A stretch of DNA of 13,108 bases, taken from assembly GCA_903861055.1 (NCBI GenBank), contig CAIOSU010000233.1:1-13108 (forward strand), in the 5' to 3' direction. Positions within the stretch are counted from its first letter, which is position 1. Every line of letters begins with the position of its first letter. A program made the position numbers and the translations under genes. The notes under the pieces are model-generated. The model saw only the letters and a list, made by a program, of their open reading frames with translations. It was not told where the DNA came from and searched no databases. This DNA is from an uncultured bacterium (GTDB lineage: Bacteria; Bacteroidota; Bacteroidia; Chitinophagales; CAIOSU01). This document shows positions 5,975 through 13,108 of this stretch, piece after piece.

Positions 5975-8900
5975 CTACCTTAGTTTTACCAATTTAAACG
6001 AACGGCTTTCTTTCAAGCTTTGCAGTTCTACAAAGTAGATACCTCCCGCCAAGTTTTCATTTGCATCCAAACGGATTTCATTAGCACCGGCCACAATTTG
6101 TACTTCTTGTTGGCTGATGGTTTTACCCAACATATCGCGCATGCTTATGGTAATGGTGTATTCATAAGCCGCTTCGAAACGTACAAACACCTCGTTGCTG
6201 AATGGGTTAGGATATACAGTAACCGATTCGCTGAAGATTGGCTCATCTATACCGGTGCAATATGTTACGTTAAATTTCACATCGGCGGTGTTAGTGCAAC
6301 CGCTTGCGTCAGTATAGGTATAGGTTACACTATTCAAACCATATTGGCCATTGCCAGGATTGAAGGTACTACCAACAACGCCAACACCAGAGAAGGTGCC
6401 ACCTGTTGGTGTACCTACTAGGGTTACTGCTGGGTCGCTCACGCAATACAAGCTATCCAAGCCCGATAAAGTAACTGTTGGCAGACTTACTATAGTTACT
6501 TCAGCGACATCGGTGGCTGTGCAGCCATTAGCATCGGTTACGGTTACAGTGTAAGTAGTGGCCGTAGAAGGGGTAACGGTAGCTTCAGCGGTGTTATCGC
6601 CATTGCTCCATTGGTAGGTAACCCCACCTGTAGCAGTAAGTGTTACGGCAGCACCGGCACATGATACCGCATCGTTTCCAGCGCTGGCATTTGGTGCGGT
6701 ATAGGCTTCAACCTCAACTTCATCGGTACTTGCACAACCGTTAGCATCAATACCCGTTACGGTGTAGGTAGTATTAGCCGTAGGGCTTACGGTGTAACTG
6801 GCAGTAGCTTGGCCGCCTGTCCACTGGAACGAGCTAACGTTTCCGGATGCGGTAAGCACCACACTACCAATTGGGCAAACGCCAGCATCAACACCAGCAT
6901 TCACAGCTTCAGGCACACGTAAACTAGCCGAGCCGCCGCCAACACCGCTACATCCGCTGTTATCGGTTACGGTTACTACAAATCCTCCATTGCTAGTTGC
7001 GGTAATGGTTTGGGTGGTATCACCAGTGTTCCATAGGTAACTTGAGCCAGGGTATCCAGCATCTAGCGTGGCGGTATCGCCAGGGCAAATACTTACGTTG
7101 GCTAAGGTAACAACTAAGCCTGTGCCAACGGTTACAGTTGCGGTATCAACATCTTCACATCCAAAGTTATTGGTAACGGTAACTACATAGTTGCCGCCAT
7201 TGTTTACCGTTATGCTTTGCGTGTTATCGCCAGTGCTCCAAGCAAAGGTGGCACCTGTGTTGCCTGCACTTAAAGTAGTAGTGCTACCTGTACAAATAGT
7301 AGGGTCGGGCAAGGTAACCGAAGGAACAGTATTTACAGTAACCGTGCTGCTGCCCGTGCCCGTGCAATTGCTCGCATCGGTAACCACAACAGAATATGTA
7401 CCTGGTGCCGATACTTGAATGGTTTGAGACAATGCGCCAGTGCTCCATACATACGATGCACCAGGGTTGCCTGCATTCAAGGTAGCGGTGTCGCCTGGGC
7501 AAATGCCCGGGTTGCCTGGGTTTACGGTCAGACTAGTACTAATACCAACCGTTGCGGTATCGGTATCGGTGCAACCTGATGTAAGGGTTACCGTTACAAT
7601 ATAGTTGCCAGCAGCGGTAACGTTAATGGTTTGGTTAGTAGCGCCTGTGCTCCATGCAAAAGTTGCACCAGCATTACCTGCATCCAAAGTAGTATTGCTG
7701 CCTTGGCAAATGGTTGGGTCGGGCAAGGCAACAACTGGGGTTGGCAATACGGTTACCACTACGGTATCGCGGTCTACACATCCACTAGCACTAGTTACAC
7801 GCACGTTGTATGCTGTGGTAGCACCGGGGCTAACGGTTATGCTAGCGGTTGTTTGGCCATTGTTCCATAGGTAGCTTGCGCCGCCTGTGGCAGTTATTGT
7901 TGCTGTCCCGCCCAAGCAAATACTGGTATCGTTTCCAGCACTTGCATTTGGGGTAGGATTGACAGTTACGTCTTGCGTTTCGCTATAGGTGCAACTAGTA
8001 GGTATAAAGGCGGTGCAATCAGAAAATGCTGACCAACCATTGTCTCCACGACCCGGAACGGTAATACCGCTGGTGCCATTCGCATTTTCGATACCTTGGG
8101 TAGCTGATGGGAAGCTTGCATCAGCATTACAATCCAAGCACAATATTTGTACAATATTAGAGCCTTCGTTCAGTAGTATTTGGAAGCGAACCGTTGAAGC
8201 AGTTGAACCGAAGTGATAGCTGGTATTGAAGTTTACTACAAATACACGGTTTGGCGCAGTGCCTACGGTAAAGTAATCAACTGATGGAGAGAACAAATCG
8301 TCCCACATACCCGCTATTACGTCATTTGGTACGGCAGAGGTTGGCAACAAGGTATTGCCAAGTGCGCTACCTGTGGTTGCAACGTCAAAGGTTATCCAAC
8401 CGTTTGAGCTTATTTTGATTCCGGTGCGGTTTTGGCCATAAAACTTAAATGTGAATGGTAGATTGATAGCCGAGCTCAATACATCATCGCCTAAGGTAAC
8501 GGTTGTAGGCGATACCGGTGTAATTGGGTTAAACGAACAATTGGTATCTAGTTGATAAGTGATAAACGAATCAATCAGGTAGGTTAGTGTTTGGATACCG
8601 GCACCAGCAGCACTTGGCTGGAATTGGCCGTTGGATATACCAGGGCCTACAAAGGTGCCACCTGCTGGCGATACTGATAGGGCCACTCGGTTAGTATCTT
8701 CGGCGCAGTATGGACCGCCCGGGCTATTGAAAGTAACAGCTACGCTAACAACTCCTAATGTAAGGCTGGCTGTATCTCGGCAACCAGTGGTAGGGTCTTG
8801 GTATATGTAGGTAACCACATGGCTACCAGCACCTGCTGCCGATGGGCTGAAAATGTTACCTGTAACACCATTGCCACCGTAGGTGCCACCTAGAGGGCTG

Positions 8901-11900
8901 CCAAACAACGTATCGGGCAAATCGTAGATGCAATATAGCGGCCTAACGGTATTTAGGGTAACCACTGGTTGTGGGTTCACCAAAACGGTATCTCTATCGG
9001 TATTGGTGCAATTGTTGGCATCGGTATAGCTGTAGGTAAGTACTTTGGTACCCGCGCCTCCATTGCTTGGAACAAAGGTGCTACCCACTATACCACTGCC
9101 GCTAAAGGTACCGCCTGCTGGCAAACCAAATAGTTGAACTGGTGTTGATTCGGTTACGCAGTATGTTGCACCTGCGCCAGCTATAGCTACCAAAGGTAGT
9201 GGGTTTACGGTAATGGTTACGGTATCGTTGTAAGTACACAATCCACTTACATATTCAACTGTATAAGTAGTGGTGCTTGTTGGGGTCGCAACGGGTATCG
9301 ATGAGGTAGAATCGCTCAATCCGGTTGATGGGGACCAAGTATAAGTACCTGTTGGTAATGGTTGTCCGCTAATTAGGAAATTATCAATACCGGCCCACCA
9401 GTTCCAACCGTTGGCATCATCGTATACAATGCGCAGGTGTAGGTTGTTATTAAGGTATGGGGTTAAGTTATAAGTTTCTCTGCGGAAGCTTGCCCAAGTG
9501 GTTCCAGTTACATTTGCGGTGTATCTGTTTAGCACTTGATAAGCACTACCATCCCATACTTGAACTTCTAGGTATTCACCAGATCCTGCGCTGCGGAAAT
9601 GCAGATCGAGTTGGGCTTGAGCCGAAATATACGCATTGCCATTAAATGGTGGAGATAAGAGTTCTACCAGGTTAGGGCTAGCTGCACTGCCAATTAGGTC
9701 GTCGTCAAAGTAAGCCATACAGGTTCCGTTAATACCGCCTGTGCCACCTTGAGTTGGTGTGCCAAACAACCAGTTTTGCGCACCTAGCTGAGTGTTGGTG
9801 CTCCAACCGTTCGGAGCTGAGCATGCGTTAAAGTTTTCGTTTTGTATTTGAACAAAAGCAGTGCTTGCGCTGCCTAGTTGTACTTGCTGGCCCGCACAAA
9901 TGGTAGTATCGTTACCGGCAAATACCCCAATAGTGCAAATTGGCGTACAATCGGTAGAAAGACTCAATGCCGTTACGTTACAGCCTGCTGCGGTATCGTT
10001 GGCCAATATCACGTCAACTACTGCGTTGTTTGCAAATGGCCCTGCGGTATAGGTGCCAGGGGCAGTTACTGTTAGGGTTGTTGCGTTTAAGCTATTGATA
10101 ATGTTCAGCGATGGGCCGCTGCCAATATCGGTTACTAACACATTAACGTAAAAACTGGTACCATCGGTAGGGTTGCAAAAGGCACTGATGGTGGCGGCAG
10201 GGTTTACACATGGGTTTTGAATAATACAATTGGTGGTGCGGCCAGTTTCGGTCAAGAAACAAGCACCACTGGCGCTGTTGGTCAATGTTACATCAACTAG
10301 AGTACCCGGTGTAAATGGTCCGACTACATAATCTCCGGTTGCGTTTGCGGTTACTACTGTTGCGTTAGCGGAGTTGGTGATGTTTAACGATGGTGCATTG
10401 CCCAAATTGGTAACGGTAGCAATCACAAAGAAAGCACTGTTGGCTGGGTTACAACTATCGCGGAACGTTGCCACTGGAGCGGTGCAGGCATATGGTCTAA
10501 GTGTAGGCTGCAAGCACCAACTTATCAATCTGCCATTGTCACCAGCGCTGGCATCAACTATTTTCATTTCCCACAATCCGCCAATCACTTTTCCGTTGAA
10601 AATAGACAATGGGCGGAAAGGCAAGTAGGGTCCTCTGGCCAATGCACTCGAATCGCTGCCAGTGACAGGGCCGCAAATAATAGGGTTTAATGCCGAATCA
10701 TCGAATTTTGCATTGATGTTGTTTTGGCTACATGCGGCACTCACGCTTGTCGGACGACTCACGATGGTATCGACAGTACCAGTACTTAAATGGGTAAGGA
10801 TTACAAAAATGTCGCCAACATAAGTATGCCTTAGGTTAACAATTGCATTAAGGTCAGTTATAGTATCAAATGGGTTTGTGGTAATGTTCAAAGTATCTCT
10901 AGTGATGGCAAGTGCACTGTTAATGGTATCATTTGCTATCGAAGTATAGGTGCCGGTACAAGAGTCAATTGCAGCAGTATTTGGACCATAGCAGGTTGTG
11001 GTGAGGCTAAAATTACCTACAGCCGTTGTTAATCCAGTCACTAAAACATAGTAAGTAGTGCCCAATGCCGATTGAAAGCCCAATCGTGAACTGTTGTTCG
11101 AGCATCCGGTGGCATAGTTGTCGTTACCGGTTACGCAAGTAAAGGTACCGCAACTACCAGTATATACATTTAGTTTGGTATCAAAGTTTGCCGCATTGCA
11201 GGTTGATAGTACTACAAACTGGCCTGTACCAGCATAAGAATACCATACACCAAACGAACCAGGTGTTGTAGTACAAGAGGTGGTAGGCTCGCCAGTGCCT
11301 GTTGCGCCAGCATTACTGCCAATAACAGTAGTTCCGCAAGTTATAGGTGTAGCGTTTACACAAAGGTCATTAGCAGGTGGTGGGGTGCATACAATGCTCA
11401 GGTCGAAGTTGCCATTAGCACCAGAGTTACCACTTACTAGTACATAATATTGTGTACCTAAGACAGAGTTAAAGCTTAACGCTGAAGAGCTTGAGTTTGC
11501 AGAACAGGTTGCATTGTTGTCGTTTCCGGTTACACAAACTGGGCTAGCACAAGTGCCAGAGTATACATTGAGTTTAGTATCAAAGCCTGTATTGGCAGAG
11601 CAAGTAGATAAGGTAATACCATCGCCTGTGCCTACAAATGAATACCACACCCCATACGCACCTGGCGTAACACTACCACAACTTGCGGTTGGGTCGCCAT
11701 TGCCAGTTGCTACTATATTGCTTCCAGAAACCGTTCCGGTAGCGCAAGTAATAGCTAGGGCATTAATACATGAATCGTTGGCAGCTTGCGAAGGTGCGCA
11801 TGAAATGGCTAAGCCAAAGTTGCCAGTAGCAGTGCCTAGTCCTGAAACTACTATATAATAAGTAGTGTCTAATACCGTTTGGAATTTCACCTCTGAGCTG

Positions 11901-13075
11901 CCAGTTGCACCTGTGCATGTGGTATTATTATCGTTACCCGTAATGCAGGTAAAACTACCACACACCCCACGATAAACGTTCAATTTAGTATCGAAGTTTG
12001 AAGAGTCGCAGGTTGAAAGCGTAACAAACTGACCTGTACCCGCAAAAGTGTACCAAACCGATGCGGTGCCCGGCGCGGTAATGCAAGTAGCTGGGTTGCC
12101 AGTATTGGTGCCTCCATTGTTAGTTCCATACACGGTACCCGATGTGCAAGATATGGCTATGGCATTGGCGCAATCGTCATTGGCTAGAGGGGTAACACAA
12201 GTTACAGCCAACGAAAAGTTGCCAATGTCAGTGCCAAAGCCAGTAACCAATATGTAGTAAGTGGTGCCTAAAACACTGCTAAAAGTAGCTTGCGAAGTAG
12301 CGGTATTGGCAGCGCAACTGGCGTTGTCGTCATTGCCTATTACGCAGGTAAACGTTCCACAACTGCCTGTATAAATATTCAACTTGGTATCGAGCGCGTT
12401 GGCCGAACAGGTGCTCACGGTTACTATATCGCCAGTACCCACATAGCTATACCAAACACCAAAAGAACCTGGGGTGGTGGTACAGCTTGTTGTTGGTTCG
12501 CCTGTGCCCGTGGCGCCTACATTGCTGCCCGAAACAGTGCTTCCGCAACTTACTACTGTTGCATTGGCGCAAAGGTCGTTTACAGGCAATGGTGCGCAAC
12601 TAATACCCAAAGTAAAGTTGCCTGTTTCGGTACCAAAACCAGTTACCAATACGAAGTACTCTGTGCCTAGCGCACTTACAAAAGACACTTGCGACGAAGC
12701 ACCATTGGCAGCACAGTCTGAATTGTCGTCATTACCGATAACGCAGGTAAAAGTACCACACGTGCCGGTGTAAACATTCAGCTTGGTATCCATAGTAGGA
12801 GTGGCAGCAGCACAAGTAGTAAGTGTTACTATGTCGCCTGTGCCAACATATCTGTACCACACGCCAAAACTACCGGGGGTAGTAGTGCAGGAGGTGGTAG
12901 GTTCGCCAGTGCCTGTGGCAGCAATGTTGGTACCGCTATATGGGCCAGCACCGCAAGTAATGGTTACGGCATTAGCGCACAAATCGTTAGCAGGCTGGGC
13001 AAATGCCGCAAACGATGCAGTGATGAGCAGGCACACGATAAGTGTACGCGCACTTAGATTTGTAAAAAATTTCAT
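5975..13075 (-). CDS. Giant T9SS-secreted multidomain surface protein (2366 aa), putative adhesin
   Basis: Order of parts: signal peptide 1-26; five Cys-rich repeats 28-697; P/Homo B-like domain about 709-858 (LRHTYVGDIFVIL, GLWEMKIVDASAGDNGRL); two related repeats 864-1043; an Ig/PKD-like unit beginning AGNDTTICAGQQVQLG at 1053 and resuming at GTYTWSPSTGLS (1243), split by a jelly-roll/MAM-like region (about 1079-1238); GGTFSG-type repeats at about 1298-1368, 1369-1444 and 1445-1708, the last split by a second beta-rich region (1503-1695); seven Ig-like units of about 70 residues (1708-2197); another GGTFSG repeat (2198-2273); and a type A T9SS sorting domain (2274-2366: YPNPF at 2288, GGIYFVEL at 2344, final KLVKLR). 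The T9SS domain implies Sec export, then outer-membrane secretion and surface attachment or release. No protease or glycosidase core is visible, so adhesion or matrix building is inferred. The start fits the signal peptide, and the stop is followed by a terminator. Its role in a particular process, such as gliding or biofilm, cannot be told. Confidence 0.93.
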   Translation of the reverse strand: MKFFTNLSARTLIVCLLITASFAAFAQPANDLCANAVTITCGAGPYSGTNIAATGTGEPTTSCTTTPGSFGVWYRYVGTGDIVTLTTCAAATPTMDTKLNVYTGTCGTFTCVIGNDDNSDCAANGASSQVSFVSALGTEYFVLVTGFGTETGNFTLGISCAPLPVNDLCANATVVSCGSTVSGSNVGATGTGEPTTSCTTTPGSFGVWYSYVGTGDIVTVSTCSANALDTKLNIYTGSCGTFTCVIGNDDNASCAANTATSQATFSSVLGTTYYILVTGFGTDIGNFSLAVTCVTPLANDDCANAIAISCTSGTVYGTNNGGTNTGNPATCITAPGTASVWYTFAGTGQFVTLSTCDSSNFDTKLNVYRGVCGSFTCITGNDNNTTCTGATGSSEVKFQTVLDTTYYIVVSGLGTATGNFGLAISCAPSQAANDSCINALAITCATGTVSGSNIVATGNGDPTASCGSVTPGAYGVWYSFVGTGDGITLSTCSANTGFDTKLNVYSGTCASPVCVTGNDNNATCSANSSSSALSFNSVLGTQYYVLVSGNSGANGNFDLSIVCTPPPANDLCVNATPITCGTTVIGSNAGATGTGEPTTSCTTTPGSFGVWYSYAGTGQFVVLSTCNAANFDTKLNVYTGSCGTFTCVTGNDNYATGCSNNSSRLGFQSALGTTYYVLVTGLTTAVGNFSLTTTCYGPNTAAIDSCTGTYTSIANDTINSALAITRDTLNITTNPFDTITDLNAIVNLRHTYVGDIFVILTHLSTGTVDTIVSRPTSVSAACSQNNINAKFDDSALNPIICGPVTGSDSSALARGPYLPFRPLSIFNGKVIGGLWEMKIVDASAGDNGRLISWCLQPTLRPYACTAPVATFRDSCNPANSAFFVIATVTNLGNAPSLNITNSANATVVTANATGDYVVGPFTPGTLVDVTLTNSASGACFLTETGRTTNCIIQNPCVNPAATISAFCNPTDGTSFYVNVLVTDIGSGPSLNIINSLNATTLTVTAPGTYTAGPFANNAVVDVILANDTAAGCNVTALSLSTDCTPICTIGVFAGNDTTICAGQQVQLGSASTAFVQIQNENFNACSAPNGWSTNTQLGAQNWLFGTPTQGGTGGINGTCMAYFDDDLIGSAASPNLVELLSPPFNGNAYISAQAQLDLHFRSAGSGEYLEVQVWDGSAYQVLNRYTANVTGTTWASFRRETYNLTPYLNNNLHLRIVYDDANGWNWWAGIDNFLISGQPLPTGTYTWSPSTGLSDSTSSIPVATPTSTTTYTVEYVSGLCTYNDTVTITVNPLPLVAIAGAGATYCVTESTPVQLFGLPAGGTFSGSGIVGSTFVPSNGGAGTKVLTYSYTDANNCTNTDRDTVLVNPQPVVTLNTVRPLYCIYDLPDTLFGSPLGGTYGGNGVTGNIFSPSAAGAGSHVVTYIYQDPTTGCRDTASLTLGVVSVAVTFNSPGGPYCAEDTNRVALSVSPAGGTFVGPGISNGQFQPSAAGAGIQTLTYLIDSFITYQLDTNCSFNPITPVSPTTVTLGDDVLSSAINLPFTFKFYGQNRTGIKISSNGWITFDVATTGSALGNTLLPTSAVPNDVIAGMWDDLFSPSVDYFTVGTAPNRVFVVNFNTSYHFGSTASTVRFQILLNEGSNIVQILCLDCNADASFPSATQGIENANGTSGITVPGRGDNGWSAFSDCTAFIPTSCTYSETQDVTVNPTPNASAGNDTSICLGGTATITATGGASYLWNNGQTTASITVSPGATTAYNVRVTSASGCVDRDTVVVTVLPTPVVALPDPTICQGSNTTLDAGNAGATFAWSTGATNQTINVTAAGNYIVTVTLTSGCTDTDTATVGISTSLTVNPGNPGICPGDTATLNAGNPGASYVWSTGALSQTIQVSAPGTYSVVVTDASNCTGTGSSTVTVNTVPSVTLPDPTICTGSTTTLSAGNTGATFAWSTGDNTQSITVNNGGNYVVTVTNNFGCEDVDTATVTVGTGLVVTLANVSICPGDTATLDAGYPGSSYLWNTGDTTQTITATSNGGFVVTVTDNSGCSGVGGGSASLRVPEAVNAGVDAGVCPIGSVVLTASGNVSSFQWTGGQATASYTVSPTANTTYTVTGIDANGCASTDEVEVEAYTAPNASAGNDAVSCAGAAVTLTATGGVTYQWSNGDNTAEATVTPSTATTYTVTVTDANGCTATDVAEVTIVSLPTVTLSGLDSLYCVSDPAVTLVGTPTGGTFSGVGVVGSTFNPGNGQYGLNSVTYTYTDASGCTNTADVKFNVTYCTGIDEPIFSESVTVYPNPFSNEVFVRFEAAYEYTITISMRDMLGKTISQQEVQIVAGANEIRLDANENLAGGIYFVELQSLKESRSFKLVKLR
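5978..6256 (-). other. T9SS type A C-terminal sorting domain of the giant protein
   Basis: Residues 2274-2366 have the standard pattern: an acidic start (TGIDEPIFSESV), the VYPNPFSN motif, an alternating beta pattern, a DMLGK turn, the GGIYFVEL strand, and a basic KLVKLR end. This family (TIGR04183-type) directs passage through the type IX translocon and is normally cleaved on the surface. Confidence 0.92.
6485..7954 (-). repeat. Seven Ig/PKD-like protein repeats of ~70 residues
   Basis: Residues 1708-2197. Each unit has one cysteine near its start and one near its end (C1720/C1766, C1790/C1835, C1859/C1904, C1928/C1973, C1997/C2042, C2067/C2114, C2139/C2185), a central W-x-x-G (WSTG/WNTG/WSNG) and a YxVTVT-type strand before the second cysteine. 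The pair likely forms one disulfide per unit. Units 2-3 and 4-5 form a longer AB-AB repeat of exactly 138 residues. Confidence 0.85.
9947..10486 (-). repeat. Two tandem repeats with 93-residue spacing (residues 864-1043)
   Basis: The units share C-x-x-P-x-A-T-x(4-5)-CNP, a PSLNI-x-NS-x-NAT segment, a GxYxxGPF turn and a DVxLxN strand before two cysteines. They start at C864 and C956/N958 respectively. They look like beta-sandwich modules; I do not recognise the named family. Confidence 0.65.
10985..12994 (-). repeat. Five tandem ~135-residue repeats with eight invariant cysteines each
   Basis: Residues 28-697, with units beginning at 28, 164, 297, 431 and 567 (each opens ND-x-C-x-NA). Cysteines in unit 1: 33, 41, 63, 88, 106, 111, 121, 160; every other unit has the matching eight (40 in total). 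Further shared marks are VWYxxxGTG, DTKLNxYxG, a C-V/I-x-GND block and a closing GNFxL before the last cysteine. The fold resembles the pre-peptidase C-terminal type of beta-sandwich seen in bacterial surface proteins, from family knowledge. Confidence 0.9.
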
Positions 13076-13080
13076 AGAAC

Positions 13081-13108
13081 GTCGGATTGTCGGATTGTCA
13101 AATTTTAT
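13081..13108 (-). promoter_or_regulatory. Octamer tandem repeat and weak -7-like box upstream of the giant gene
   Basis: On the plus strand, GTCGGATT (13081-13088), GTCGGATT (13089-13096) and GTCAAATT (13097-13104) are 8-base tandem units in the probable leader. On the minus strand, TAAAATTTG (13107-13099) resembles TAnnTTTG with one extra spacer base, and would give a leader of about 17 bases. The -33 region is outside the window. Confidence 0.3.

Noticed and set aside
6020..12773. Numerous plus-strand frames of 60-133 residues opposite the giant gene
   Set aside because: They mirror the repeated low-complexity coding sequence on the other strand, have no initiation signals, and give repetitive Thr/Val/Pro or Tyr/Cys-rich products typical of antisense to such repeats.
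10985..12994. Regularly spaced similar sequences suggestive of a repeat array such as CRISPR
   Set aside because: The units are ~400 bases, stay in frame and translate to a conserved 8-cysteine protein repeat; there are no short identical repeats with unique spacers.
5975..13075. Reading the giant protein as a secreted protease because of the P-like domain
   Set aside because: No Asp/His/Ser subtilisin motifs or metalloprotease HExxH are visible in the translation.

Overview
This window looks like a chromosomal segment of a Bacteroidota bacterium. Four things point there: a giant surface protein ending in a type IX secretion system (T9SS) C-terminal sorting domain, a promoter of the TTG/TAnnTTTG type in front of glyA, no Shine-Dalgarno sequences at the starts I examined, and a lipid A gene (lpxB) in an operon with surE. 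Species cannot be told from the sequence alone.

Layout. Positions 1-527 (possibly to 605), minus strand, hold a Uma2-family (DUF820) protein cut off by the left window edge. It is divergent from glyA (781-2073, plus), which has a near-consensus promoter and a strong intrinsic terminator. Next, on the plus strand, is an exported TPR-repeat protein with a C-terminal membrane anchor (2262-3365). It converges, with an 8-base gap, on a minus-strand operon transcribed surE - small three-TM protein - lpxB (5539 to 3374) with overlapping genes. A 435-base non-coding stretch (5540-5974) carries short phased repeats, one possible broken micro-ORF and a terminator. More than half of the window (13075-5975, minus) is one gene for a 2366-residue secreted multidomain protein.

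The giant protein has a signal peptide, five cysteine-rich repeats of about 135 residues (eight invariant cysteines each), a P/Homo B-like domain, two 93-residue-spaced repeats, then a long run of Ig/PKD-like repeats, and finally the T9SS sorting domain. Two larger beta-rich domains appear to be inserted inside individual Ig-like repeats. No catalytic domain is recognisable, so an adhesive or structural surface role is the best inference.

The genes do not form one pathway: glyA is one-carbon metabolism, surE/lpxB are nucleotide and envelope housekeeping, and the giant gene is accessory surface biology. The most unusual non-coding signal is a recurring style of 7-base phased tandem repeat in several intergenic gaps, resembling the heptanucleotide repeats known from cyanobacteria. 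I saw no tRNA, rRNA, CRISPR array, transposase or phage gene.
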